NCBI RefSeq assembly: GCF_034555375.1
Contig: NZ_CP140706.1
Location: 3,029,001-3,093,000, forward strand
Origin: Pseudomonas sp. B33.4
GTDB taxonomy: Bacteria; Pseudomonadota; Gammaproteobacteria; Pseudomonadales; Pseudomonadaceae
Direction: 5' to 3'
Length of the DNA: 64,000 bases
Positions within the stretch are counted from its first letter, which is position 1, and each line of letters opens with the position of its first letter. The translations under genes were made by a program, and so were the position numbers. This document shows, in pieces, positions 37,113 through 45,909 of the stretch. The notes under the pieces are model-generated. The model was given only the letters and a program-made list of their open reading frames with translations, was not told where the DNA came from and did not search any database.

Positions 37113-40100
37113 TGTTGCGCCTCCAGTGGCTTTTGAAGATTGAGCGCCTTGGCTGCTTTGCGCTGCTCACCGCGTTCAACAAAGTTACGGATCAGTACGT
37201 AGAACACTGGCGTCAGCAACAGACCGAAGAAGGTCACCCCGAGCATCCCGGAGAACACCGCCACACCCATGGCGTGACGCATTTCGGCACCGGCACCGCT
37301 GGAGAACACCAGTGGCACCACACCCATGATGAACGCGAAGGAGGTCATCAGGATCGGTCGCAGACGCAGACGGCAAGCTTCGAGTACCGCAGCGAGCGGG
37401 TCGAGGCCTTCTTCCTGTTTGTCCTTGGCGAATTCGACGATCAGAATCGCGTTCTTACAGGCAAGTCCCACCAGTACGATCAGGCCGATCTGGGTGAAGA
37501 TGTTGTTGTCACCGCCCGAGATGATCACACCAGTGATGGCCGACAGCAGGGTCATCGGTACGATCAGGATCACCGCCAGTGGCAGACTCCAGCTTTCGTA
37601 TTGAGCGGCGAGCACGAGGAACGCCAGCAGTACGCAGAGCGGGAACACGAACAGCGCGGTGTTGCCGGACAGAATCTGCTGGTAGGTCAGGTCGGTCCAC
37701 TCGTAGGTCATGCCGTTCGGCAGCTCCTCTTTCAGCAGTTTCTCGATGGCTTTTTCGGCCTGACCGGAGCTGTAGCCCGGGGCTGCGGCACCGTTGATTT
37801 CTGCGGTGATGAAGCCGTTGTAGTGCATCACGCGATCCGGACCCGAGGTGTCGCTGACCTTGATGAAGGTCGCCAGCGGGATCATTTCGCCTTTGTTGTT
37901 ACGGACTTTCAGCTGGCCGATCTGGTCGGACTCGAGGCGGAACTGCTGCTCAGCCTGAACGTTGACCTGATAGGTGCGCCCGAAGCGGTTGAAGTCGTTG
38001 GCATACAACGAACCCAGGTAGATCTGCAGGGTATCGAAGATGTCGCTGACGGCCACGCCGTGGGTCTTGGCTTTTTCACGGTCGATAGCGGCATCGACCT
38101 GTGGCACGTTCACGGTGTAACTGGTGAACAGGCCGGCCAGTTCCGGTACGCTGTGGCTCTTGTTGATGATGTTCATGGTTTCCTTGTACAGCTCGTCGTA
38201 GCCCAGGTTGCCCCGGTCTTCGATTTGCAGACGGAAACCACCAATGGTGCCCAGACCTTGTACCGGCGGTGGCGGGAAGATCGCCATGTACGCCTCTTGA
38301 ATGTTCGCGTATTGGCCGTTCAAGGCACCGGCAATTGCACCGGCGGACATGCTCGGATCTTTACGTTCGTCGAACGGTTTCAGCGTCACGAAGACGATGC
38401 CGGCGTTCGGGCTGTTGGTGAAGCCGTTGATCGACAGGCCCGGGAACGCCACGGCGCTTTCCACGCCTGGTTGTTTCAGCGCCATGTCGGACATGCGCTT
38501 GATCACTTCTTCGGTGCGATCCAGGCTCGAAGCGTCCGGCAGTTGTGCGAACGCTACCAGGTACTGCTTGTCCTGGCCGGGGACGAAACCGGTCGGCGTG
38601 CTGGAGAAACCGAAGAAGGTCAGCACCATCAGGCCTGCGTACAGCAGCAGGGCGATGCCGCTGCTACGGATAACCCGGCGCACCGTGCCGACGTAGCCAT
38701 GGCTGGCACGATCGAAGAAACGGTTGAACGGACGGAACAGCCAGCCACCGAAGATCTTGTCGAGTGCCTTGGAGAAGCGGTCTTTCGGCGCGTCATGGCT
38801 TTTCAGCAACACAGCGGCCAGTGCTGGCGACAGGGTCAGCGAGTTGAACGCCGAGATCACGGTCGAGATCGCGATGGTCAGTGCGAATTGCTTATAGAAC
38901 TGCCCGGTTAGGCCAGAGATGAAGGCCGCCGGAATGAACACCGCACACAGCACCAGTGCCGTGGCAACGATCGGGCCGGTCACTTCACGCATGGCGCGCT
39001 TAGTGGCTTCGACGGGATTCAATCCGAGCTCGATATTGCGCTCGACGTTCTCCACCACCACGATGGCGTCGTCCACTACGATACCGATCGCCAGTACCAG
39101 TCCGAACAGCGACAAAGCGTTGAGCGAGAAGCCGAACAGGTGCATCACCGCAAACGTACCGATCAACGACACCGGCACTGCCACCAACGGAATGATCGAG
39201 GCACGCCAGGTTTGCAGGAACAGGATCACCACCAGGACCACGAGAATCAGCGCTTCAAAGAGGGTGTGAACCACCGCCTCGATCGAGCCGCGCACGAAGA
39301 TCGTCGGGTCATAGACGATGCTGTAATCCATGCCTTGCGGGAAGTTTTTCTTCAGCTCGTCCATCTTGCCGCGAACTTCGTTCGAGATGTCGATGGCATT
39401 GGAGCCTGGACGCTGGAAGATCGGGATGGCCACCGCTGGTTGGTTGTCCAGCAACGAGCGCAGGGCATATTGACTGGAACCGAGTTCAACGCGAGCGATG
39501 TCTTTGAGACGAGTGATCTCACCATTGTCGCCAGCGCGAATGATGATGTTCTCGAACTCTTCCTCGGAGACCAGACGGCCCTGAGTGTTGACCGACAGCT
39601 GGAAGCTCTGGGCATTCGGGGCAGGGGGCGCACCGAGTTGGCCGGCAGCCACCTGACGGTTCTGCTCACGGATCGCGGTGACTACATCGGTCGCGGTCAG
39701 ATTGCGCGAAGCGGTCTTGTTCGGATCCAGCCAGACACGCAGCGAGTAGTCGCCCATACCGAACAGCTGCACGTCACCGACACCACCGAGACGAGCGAGC
39801 TCATCCTTGATGTTGAGGATCGCGTAGTTGGACAGGTAGAGCATGTCGTAGCGCTTGTCCGGCGAGGTCAAGTGCACAACCATGGTCAGATCGGGCGATG
39901 CCTTGTCGACGGTGATACCGATGCGCGTCACTTCTTCGGGAAGTTTCGGTTCGGTACGGGTCACCCGGTTTTGCACCTGCACCTGCGCGTTGTCCAGGTC
40001 AGTGCCCAGGGCGAAGGTGATGGTCAGGGTGATCTTGCCGTCGGCGGTCGACTGCGAGGACATGTACAGCATGTTCTCGACGCCGGTGATGGCCTGCTCC

Positions 40101-40300
40101 AGCGGAGCGGCCACGGTTTCACCGATGACTTTAGGGTTGGCGCCCGGGAAGTTGGCACGTACCACCACGGTTGGCGGAACGACTTCCGGGTACTCGCTGA
40201 TCGGCAACTGGAACAGCGAGATCGCACCGGCGATCAGGATCAGCAGCGAGAGCACCGCTGCGAAGATCGGCCGTGAAATGAAGAATTGGGAAAAATTCAT
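37109..40300 (-). CDS. mexF: RND multidrug efflux transporter MexF
   Basis: A 1063-residue HAE1-family RND proton/drug antiporter, one residue longer than P. aeruginosa MexF. It begins MNFSQFFISRPIFAAVLSLL and has the twelve-helix pattern with two large periplasmic loops. The proton-relay aspartates are in the helix around AIGIVVDDAIVVVENVERN, with the partner Lys in the FTQIGLIVLVGLACKNAILIV helix. MexEF-OprN exports quinolones, chloramphenicol, trimethoprim and quorum-signal precursors (knowledge of family). It starts 15 bases after mexE and overlaps oprN. Confidence 0.95.
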   Translation of the reverse strand: MNFSQFFISRPIFAAVLSLLILIAGAISLFQLPISEYPEVVPPTVVVRANFPGANPKVIGETVAAPLEQAITGVENMLYMSSQSTADGKITLTITFALGTDLDNAQVQVQNRVTRTEPKLPEEVTRIGITVDKASPDLTMVVHLTSPDKRYDMLYLSNYAILNIKDELARLGGVGDVQLFGMGDYSLRVWLDPNKTASRNLTATDVVTAIREQNRQVAAGQLGAPPAPNAQSFQLSVNTQGRLVSEEEFENIIIRAGDNGEITRLKDIARVELGSSQYALRSLLDNQPAVAIPIFQRPGSNAIDISNEVRGKMDELKKNFPQGMDYSIVYDPTIFVRGSIEAVVHTLFEALILVVLVVILFLQTWRASIIPLVAVPVSLIGTFAVMHLFGFSLNALSLFGLVLAIGIVVDDAIVVVENVERNIELGLNPVEATKRAMREVTGPIVATALVLCAVFIPAAFISGLTGQFYKQFALTIAISTVISAFNSLTLSPALAAVLLKSHDAPKDRFSKALDKIFGGWLFRPFNRFFDRASHGYVGTVRRVIRSSGIALLLYAGLMVLTFFGFSSTPTGFVPGQDKQYLVAFAQLPDASSLDRTEEVIKRMSDMALKQPGVESAVAFPGLSINGFTNSPNAGIVFVTLKPFDERKDPSMSAGAIAGALNGQYANIQEAYMAIFPPPPVQGLGTIGGFRLQIEDRGNLGYDELYKETMNIINKSHSVPELAGLFTSYTVNVPQVDAAIDREKAKTHGVAVSDIFDTLQIYLGSLYANDFNRFGRTYQVNVQAEQQFRLESDQIGQLKVRNNKGEMIPLATFIKVSDTSGPDRVMHYNGFITAEINGAAAPGYSSGQAEKAIEKLLKEELPNGMTYEWTDLTYQQILSGNTALFVFPLCVLLAFLVLAAQYESWSLPLAVILIVPMTLLSAITGVIISGGDNNIFTQIGLIVLVGLACKNAILIVEFAKDKQEEGLDPLAAVLEACRLRLRPILMTSFAFIMGVVPLVFSSGAGAEMRHAMGVAVFSGMLGVTFFGLLLTPVFYVLIRNFVERGEQRKAAKALNLQKPLEAQQ

Positions 40301-40315
40301 CGGAGTTGTCGTCCC

Positions 40316-41569
40316 TTAACCGCGTGGGGTCGTAGCAGCCAGCTTCACAACCGAACCAGACGCGCCTTTGGCAGGGGCGACTTTGGGCAGGTTGCTGGCT
40401 TCCAGCGCTTGACGTTGTTGAGCGAGTGCCGCGATGGTCTGTTCGCTGGCCATCGGGATCACTTCAGGGGTGACCGGTGAACCAGGACGAACCCGTTGCA
40501 GACCCTTGACGATGATCGTGTCGTCCTTGTTCAGGCCGGTACGGACGATGCGCAGGCCTTCGATTTTCGGACCCAGTTCGACGGCTCGGTACGCGGTTTT
40601 GTTGTCCGCATCCATCACCAGCACGAACTTCTTGCCAAGGTCAGTACCGACCGCTTCGTCGTTGATCAGCATGGCGTTGTAGGTGCCGCTGCCGACCAGT
40701 TTCAGGCGTGCGTAGAGGCCCGGGGTGTAGGTGCCGTCGCTGTTGTCGAACACCGCGCGACCACGGATTGTGCCGGTTTTCGGGTTGACCTGGTTGTCGA
40801 CAAAGTTCATCTGGCCGAGGTGCGGGTTGCCGTCTTCATTGGACAGGCCCATGTACACCGGAGTAGTGGCGCCGCGCTGACCGTTGCGGGCCAGTTGGGT
40901 GTATTTGAGGAACACACGCTCGTCGGCGTCGAAGTAGGCGTAAACGCGATCGGTGGAAACCACGCTGGTCAGCGGCGTAGTGTCGGCGGTGACGAGGTTG
41001 CCAGCGGTGATTTCGGCACGGCTGACGCGGCCACTGATTGGCGCGGTGACGCGGGTGAAACTCAGGTTCAGTTTGGCCAGGTCCAGTTGCGCTTGCAGCG
41101 CCCCGACGGCGGCGCGAGCTTCTTGTGCAGCGCTGGTACGCGAGTCGGCCAGTTCGGCGGAAATGGCGTTGCTGGCGCGCAGACGTTCACCACGGCCGGC
41201 TTCGTTTTCACTGCGGGTGGCGTTGGCGCGGGATTGGGCTACAAGGGCTTCGAGGCGGCGCACCTCAGCCTGGAATGGACGTGGGTCGATCTGGAACAGC
41301 AGGTCGCCTTTTTTGACCAGCGCGCCTTCGGTGAATGCCACCTCGTCGATCTGGCCGGAGACCCGTGGACGGATTTCAACGGTTTCCGGCGCTTCGAGGC
41401 GCCCGGTGAATTCGTCCCACTCGTTGACCGGTTGTTCCAGCACCTTGGCCACGCTGACTTTCGCAGCGGGCATGCTGGCGGCAGTCTCCGGAGTCTTGCC
41501 GCAGGCGCTCATCACCAGTACGGCCAACATGGCCAACGGGAAGCGCAAATGTTTGAGTGACTGTTCCAT
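40316..41569 (-). CDS. mexE: RND membrane fusion protein MexE
   Basis: A 417-residue periplasmic lipoprotein adaptor. The start at 41569 (MEQSLKHLRFPLAML) gives a lipobox MSAC with Cys23. The lipoyl halves (VEIRPRVSGQIDEVAFTEGALVKKGDLL and FTRVTAPISGRVSRAEITAGN) flank the helical hairpin ERLRASNAISAELADSRTSAAQEA. The N-terminus and the EQPVNEWDEFTGRLEAPE stretch match P. aeruginosa MexE as recalled, which separates it from MexA and MexC. First gene of the mexEF-oprN operon; a perfect palindrome lies about 84 bases upstream. Confidence 0.94.
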   Translation of the reverse strand: MEQSLKHLRFPLAMLAVLVMSACGKTPETAASMPAAKVSVAKVLEQPVNEWDEFTGRLEAPETVEIRPRVSGQIDEVAFTEGALVKKGDLLFQIDPRPFQAEVRRLEALVAQSRANATRSENEAGRGERLRASNAISAELADSRTSAAQEARAAVGALQAQLDLAKLNLSFTRVTAPISGRVSRAEITAGNLVTADTTPLTSVVSTDRVYAYFDADERVFLKYTQLARNGQRGATTPVYMGLSNEDGNPHLGQMNFVDNQVNPKTGTIRGRAVFDNSDGTYTPGLYARLKLVGSGTYNAMLINDEAVGTDLGKKFVLVMDADNKTAYRAVELGPKIEGLRIVRTGLNKDDTIIVKGLQRVRPGSPVTPEVIPMASEQTIAALAQQRQALEASNLPKVAPAKGASGSVVKLAATTPRG

Positions 41570-41652
41570 GGATGCATCCGCCAATGTATTGAAGATGGGC
41601 GGATGATGCTCGGCGGGGTGTGATGGCACGAATCGAATGAAGCAAAGGTAAC

Positions 41653-41669
41653 TATCATTCGGAATGATA
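41653..41669. promoter_or_regulatory. Perfect 17-bp palindrome upstream of mexE
   Basis: TATCATTC-G-GAATGATA, perfectly symmetrical, 84 bases before the mexE start codon. On the mexE strand the run ATCA-N5-AATGAT partly fits the published MexT box (ATCA-N5-GTCGAT); only three of six bases of the second block match. A distinct repressor site is equally possible. Confidence 0.55.
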
Positions 41670-41796
41670 TAAGACCCGAACGAGCCCTCTAGCATGCACC
41701 TTTCGTTAGGTGGCTATCAATCTACTTGGTGGCAATTCTCTGTTGCCTGACCTGCAAAAGTCAGGAGCGAGGCTGCGCGGCGGGGATTACGCGGGG

Positions 41797-41830
41797 ATTA
41801 AAAATGCCGAACCCGCCATGGCGGCGGGCT
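41797..41830 (-). terminator. Terminator of the M20 peptidase gene
   Basis: Stem CCCGCC / GGCGGG at 41812-41828 followed, on the reverse strand, by GGCATTTTTAA. It lies 12 bases past the peptidase stop. Confidence 0.75.
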
Positions 41831-41841
41831 CGACAATGCGG

Positions 41842-43581
41842 TCAGAGTTTCGGCAACTGGCCGATGCGTCCGATCATTTCCGTCACGATCTGCAGATCCA
41901 GCTGGAATTGCTCCACAGTCTTGAACTCGCCATCGGTGTGCCCGGTGTATTTCACATCCGGCATGGCCAGACCGAATTGCACGCCGTTCGGCAATTCATG
42001 CACCGAGGTGGCGCCAGCGGAAGTGCCGAACTCGTGTTTCATGCCCAGATTTTCAGTCGATACCGCCAGCAGCGCCTTGACCCACTCACCTTCAGGGTTG
42101 CGGTACATCGGCTCGGCGATCGAATAGTCGAAGGCAACGGCTACATGGCTCTTCTTGCTCCACGCCGCCAGTTTCTCAGCGATTTCAGCTTTGAGCTTCT
42201 CCGGCGACTTACCTTTCGGAACGCGCAGGTTGACCGCGAGTTTGAAAGCTTTTTCGTCCATGCCGACGTAGGTCAGCGAGGTCGTCAGCGGCCCCATGAA
42301 GGCGTCGGAGAAACCGACATTCAACTTGTTGCCCAGGTAGTCCAGACCCCAATTGTCGGCAGCGTAACGCGCGGCATCGGTGATGTGGTTGTGCTTGAGC
42401 GCGACTTTGCCATCAAGGCTATTGATAAAGACCAGCATCCGCGCGACCGGGTTGACCCCGGATTCGGGCTCGGAGGAGTGCGCAGATACGCCAGTCACGG
42501 TGAGTTTGACGTCTTTGCCGTCGACCTTGGCGCTCACCTGGAAATCGCCGCCATTGCGCTTGGCAAACTCGTCACCGGCCTTTTGCAGGCTGGCAGCCAG
42601 TTCAGCAGGTTTGTCGGTAATCAGGGTGGCGACCGACGCCGAAGGAATCTGGTTGGTCGCCAGGCCACCGGTCATCGAAATGATTTCCGCACCTTTGCCT
42701 TCACCTTTGCGCTTGGCGAAGTTGGCCATGACGGTGCCGTAGCCTTTCTCGGCAATCACCACCGGGTAACCACCATCCAGCGCGAGGTTGTAGTTCGGCG
42801 TCGGATTGCGTTCGAAGTAGTAAGGGATCGCGTCGCCCGTGGTTTCTTCAGTGGTGTCGACCAGCAACTTGAAGTTGCGCACCAGCGGCAGTTTTTCTTC
42901 CTTGATGACTTTCATGGCATAGAGCGTGACCACGATGCCGTTCTTGTCATCCTCGGTGCCGCGACCATACATGCGATCGCCGATCAGGGTGATCTTGAAC
43001 GGGTCGAGGCGGGTACCATCCTTGAGCACCCAGTTTTCCGGCGTCACCGGCACCACGTCGGCATGCGCGTGAATACCGACGACTTCATCGCCCGTGCCGT
43101 CGAGAGAGATCTCGTAGACACGATTGTCGATGTTGCGGAATTTCAGATTGAAGGACTCGGCGAGACTTTTGATCTTCGCGGCGATCTTGATGAATTCCGG
43201 GTTGTCATGCTGATCGACGCCGTCTTTGCGATAAGTCGGGATCTCGACCAGTTCGCGCAGGGTTTCAGTGGCGGCAGCGCTGTATTTCGCGCGCGTGTAG
43301 AGACCCAGCAGACGATAGATTTCGTTCTGCTGATCGGCGTTTAAAGTCTTGTTATCGAGATAGGCGCGAATCGCCGGACCGATGTCGGCGGTCTTGGCCA
43401 GATCACTCTTGCTCAGGCTGCCGAGGAACTGACGGAAGTCTGTGGCTTTGTCTGCACTGTAAGTCTTGAGAATTTCAGCGCTCTGCTGCGGGGTGATATT
43501 GGCTTGTGCGGGCGCCGTGAACACGGCAAGACCGGCCAGCATCAACGTGGTGGCAGCCAGTTTTTTGAAAGGGACATTCAT
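41842..43581 (-). CDS. Periplasmic M20-family dipeptidase
   Basis: A 579-residue M20 metallopeptidase related to PepV/Xaa-His dipeptidases. The start at 43581 (MNVPFKKLAATTLML) is favoured because AAAGGA lies upstream of it and directly abuts the alternative ATG at 43593. A signal peptide ends at APAQA. Zinc-site motifs: IHAHADVVP, YGRGTEDDKNG, and VDTTEETTG with the catalytic Glu pair. It should cleave dipeptides in the periplasm. It has its own terminator and separates mexE from the effector cassette; no link to drug efflux is apparent. Confidence 0.92.
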   Translation of the reverse strand: MNVPFKKLAATTLMLAGLAVFTAPAQANITPQQSAEILKTYSADKATDFRQFLGSLSKSDLAKTADIGPAIRAYLDNKTLNADQQNEIYRLLGLYTRAKYSAAATETLRELVEIPTYRKDGVDQHDNPEFIKIAAKIKSLAESFNLKFRNIDNRVYEISLDGTGDEVVGIHAHADVVPVTPENWVLKDGTRLDPFKITLIGDRMYGRGTEDDKNGIVVTLYAMKVIKEEKLPLVRNFKLLVDTTEETTGDAIPYYFERNPTPNYNLALDGGYPVVIAEKGYGTVMANFAKRKGEGKGAEIISMTGGLATNQIPSASVATLITDKPAELAASLQKAGDEFAKRNGGDFQVSAKVDGKDVKLTVTGVSAHSSEPESGVNPVARMLVFINSLDGKVALKHNHITDAARYAADNWGLDYLGNKLNVGFSDAFMGPLTTSLTYVGMDEKAFKLAVNLRVPKGKSPEKLKAEIAEKLAAWSKKSHVAVAFDYSIAEPMYRNPEGEWVKALLAVSTENLGMKHEFGTSAGATSVHELPNGVQFGLAMPDVKYTGHTDGEFKTVEQFQLDLQIVTEMIGRIGQLPKL

Positions 43582-43727
43582 TACGAAGGGCATTCCTTTG
43601 CAGGGCAGTGAGTTAGGCGTGTCTCAAGGTTGAGACACATACGCTTACAACCTAACACCGTGTCAGAGCCTTGCGGGAGTCCTGAAAGGGGATGTGTCGC
43701 ACAAAAATGCAAAAGAGGCGCACAAAT

Positions 43728-43760
43728 GAAAAAGCCCGGGGAAGGTTTCCGGGCTTTTTT
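43728..43760. terminator. Bidirectional terminator
   Basis: AAAAAGCCCGG-loop-CCGGGCTTTTTT at 43728-43760, with T-runs in both directions. It lies past the stop of the effector-cassette lipoprotein gene (reverse) and so closes that operon. Confidence 0.88.
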
Positions 43761-43823
43761 ATGGGGGCTCACCTGACGACCAGCGCTTCTCCAAATCCTT
43801 GCGCCAGGTTCAGCAAAGCGCGG

Positions 43824-44339
43824 CTATCTGAAGATCTGTTCAATCATGATTCTGGAGGGGATGAATAACGTATTCGTGTAATAGGCCTCATACCCATAGG
43901 CGGTTATGCGAACTTTGCACGGGATTGAAGTTTGCGACGTCAGCAACGGTTTGATGGCGTCGTAGTCATTCAAGTCGCGTTGCGTACCATCCGGATTGGT
44001 GTAGTAGAAGATCAGGTCGGAGGAAAACCTGTAATTGGGCCTGGCTTGACCGCTTGCGTTCACTCGCCCTTCGGCTTTTACCGCGATTGAATGCTCGGAT
44101 GAGAACTCCATGTCGCGATTGAGAGAGCAGATCAGGGTAGGGTTGAGCTGGTTGGAGTTTTCGTAATCATTGAAAGCGTTCTGCAAATCCACAGTGGAGT
44201 TGAAGTGGGCCGTGAACAGATTGGCGGGGCCGAGCTCAAACGACGATAGCGTGAGGTCGGCGGGCGGAATGCTGGCCGTTTTTACGCAGCCGGTGCAGAG
44301 TAGAACGCCCAGGTATATGACCGCGCGGAAGCTGTTCAT
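43824..44339 (-). CDS. Small lipoprotein, candidate immunity protein for the adjacent lipase effector
   Basis: A 171-residue predicted lipoprotein with signal peptide and lipobox LCTGC (Cys18). No known domain was recognised; the mature part holds a Cys pair (LICSLNRD and SIPCKVR) that could form a disulfide in the periplasm. Its ATG overlaps the lipase stop by four bases. Antibacterial type VI lipases are usually paired with a periplasmic, often lipid-anchored, immunity protein encoded just downstream, which fits position, size and location. Function is inferred from context only. Confidence 0.75.
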   Translation of the reverse strand: MNSFRAVIYLGVLLCTGCVKTASIPPADLTLSSFELGPANLFTAHFNSTVDLQNAFNDYENSNQLNPTLICSLNRDMEFSSEHSIAVKAEGRVNASGQARPNYRFSSDLIFYYTNPDGTQRDLNDYDAIKPLLTSQTSIPCKVRITAYGYEAYYTNTLFIPSRIMIEQIFR

Positions 44340-45070
44340 TGGCCGAAAATACCGTTGATTGAGTCAAAAATCAGATCGCAGGCGGACTTCGTCCCTTGCA
44401 CAGGTTCTATAAACATCCAGTCAGCAGATGCATGGTGCCTATCAATGGTTTTGTTGATGGTCGGACCAGACTCGATCATCCAACGCTCCCCGAATTCTGC
44501 GACACCGTCAGATTGGTCAGGTGTACTGGCGTTGGCCCGGATGTTGATCCATGTTTCAGCGACAGGCGTTGGCTCCGAAAAATAGATGTCGGAACCCAGC
44601 CATACCAGGAATCCTTCACCCACTGGATCGAGTGTCACCAGATATTTGATGGTGTAACCGGCTTCGGAAAGGATCTGTGACAGATGTGCGCCGTTCCATC
44701 CGCCGAGGCTGTGGCCGACGATGTAAACCGGGCAGGATTTGCTGGGAATGTTGTCGATGAAGTGAGTCTGGATATCGCCGGAACCCCTTGCATCCTTATA
44801 ACTTTTAGGGAACCCCGTGTATTTCGCCGGCAGCTTGGCGCTGCCCGCAATTTTGCCGTCGAGCTGTTTTTTTGCGTCGTCGATATTGTGGAACGCGCCT
44901 TGAAAATAGTATTTCTCTTGGTCGGCAGCCCCACCAATGAAAAAAACGATCGCCTTCTTTACGGGAACGGGAGCCGTCTTTACCGACTGGTCCTTCACGA
45001 GTGTTAACGTCGGCGTGACGGCCAGACTCGCGGTATTTCCATTGGGAAGCTGGATTTGCTCTGCCGGCAT
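44336..45070 (-). CDS. Alpha/beta-hydrolase lipase, putative type VI effector
   Basis: A 244-residue alpha/beta hydrolase with no signal peptide. The nucleophile elbow is VGHSLGG with Ser121; Asp148 in LVTLDPVGEG and His212 or His213 in IDRHHASADW complete a likely triad. The N-terminal strand KKAIVFFIGGAADQ provides an oxyanion-hole region. The gene is 4 bases downstream of a PAAR-protein gene and overlaps a lipoprotein gene, the standard arrangement of a Tle-type phospholipase effector with its delivery tip and immunity. Which Tle family it belongs to was not determined. A plain cytosolic esterase is less likely given this context. Confidence 0.82.
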   Translation of the reverse strand: MPAEQIQLPNGNTASLAVTPTLTLVKDQSVKTAPVPVKKAIVFFIGGAADQEKYYFQGAFHNIDDAKKQLDGKIAGSAKLPAKYTGFPKSYKDARGSGDIQTHFIDNIPSKSCPVYIVGHSLGGWNGAHLSQILSEAGYTIKYLVTLDPVGEGFLVWLGSDIYFSEPTPVAETWINIRANASTPDQSDGVAEFGERWMIESGPTINKTIDRHHASADWMFIEPVQGTKSACDLIFDSINGIFGQ

Positions 45071-45074
45071 GTTT

Positions 45075-45572
45075 TCAATCTTCCAGAAATAGTTTGAAGG
45101 TTTCTGCCACGTGTGAACTCACGACGTGCGTGAACCCCAGCGAATCACTGGTGCCGTACTCGAAACTGCCGTCCGCGCGCTGAATCGCGTAGGCATGATT
45201 AGGCATGGGCTCACCGGTGCTTTCGTCGATCAATTTGATCTTGTCGCTGAAGTGCACCGGCATCGGCAGCAGACCGCTGAAAGGTGCCGAGACGAAGGTG
45301 TCGCCGATGATGACTGTTCCGGAACCGCCCACAACGATGTTGCCGTGTCCGCCCGTGCTGTCGATCGTCGCAGCATTCAAACCATTGATGAAAACGGTCG
45401 AGCTGACGCCTCCCGTGATCGGACTGCCACAAGCGGATTTGTCGGTCATCCGGGCGGCAGCAAGCCCGTCAAAGTTCACATTGGGTGAACCACTGGCAAT
45501 TGGATTTGTGCCATGTCCCGGAAGAGGGCAGCTAGTGGGGTCCGTGAGGCGTGCAGCAGGTTTTCCGCTCAT
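45075..45572 (-). CDS. PAAR-repeat spike protein with C-terminal extension
   Basis: A 165-residue protein. Residues 1 to about 95 are a PAAR domain: PAARLTDPTSCPLPGHGTNPI, then SPNVNFDGLAAARMTDKSACG, then GGVSSTVFINGLNAATIDSTGGHG and SGTVIIGDTFV. These sharpen the VgrG tip of the type VI machine and bind zinc through His/Cys. From about residue 110 a small extension (IKLIDESTGEPMPNHAYAIQ, DGSFEYGTSDSLGFTH) has the look of a transthyretin-like fold found in many PAAR and VgrG tails and thought to hold cargo effectors. It is the first gene of the PAAR-lipase-lipoprotein cassette. Confidence 0.92.
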   Translation of the reverse strand: MSGKPAARLTDPTSCPLPGHGTNPIASGSPNVNFDGLAAARMTDKSACGSPITGGVSSTVFINGLNAATIDSTGGHGNIVVGGSGTVIIGDTFVSAPFSGLLPMPVHFSDKIKLIDESTGEPMPNHAYAIQRADGSFEYGTSDSLGFTHVVSSHVAETFKLFLED

Positions 45573-45909
45573 GCGAAGTTCCGTTTCAAGAGGTCAGATC
45601 GGGCAGCCGTGATGAATAGCCGTATCGTAGAACAGCCAGGGCTGTTCGCTGGATCGACAGCCTTGGTGGTCGTAGTAATCGGGAATGGTGAGGATGTGGT
45701 GTCAGCTCTGCGAGACATTGACCCCATGTGCATCCGGACGGATGCGAGTGTTCGCCTTCAATCACATCGGTGGTGTTTGAAGAGGCGAGGGGCACAAGCG
45801 CTTGCATACGTGAAGTACGCATCAAATTTTACCGTCCCTGGAAATTTCGTTGCGAAGAATGCCGCAAGCTACGCTTGCGTTCAATAATATTCAGAACAGC
45901 CAGCGCGAT
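45573..45909. other. Intergenic region, PAAR cassette / mexT 3' end
   Basis: A 337-base gap that should contain the promoter of the PAAR cassette (reverse) and the end of mexT (reverse). The only structure seen is a perfect 7-bp hairpin CGCAAGC-TAC-GCTTGCG at 45863-45879, about 30 bases past the mexT stop, without a clear T-run, so a weak terminator at best. No gene is supported. Confidence 0.5.

Noticed and set aside
37112..38911. 599-codon forward frame opposite mexF
   Set aside because: Antisense shadow of an unmistakable RND transporter gene.
35691..41569. Alternative naming as MexAB-OprM or TtgABC
   Set aside because: The MexE-like N-terminus and EQPVNEWDEFTGRLEAPE stretch, OprN-like length and nearby MexT/MexS homologs favour MexEF-OprN.
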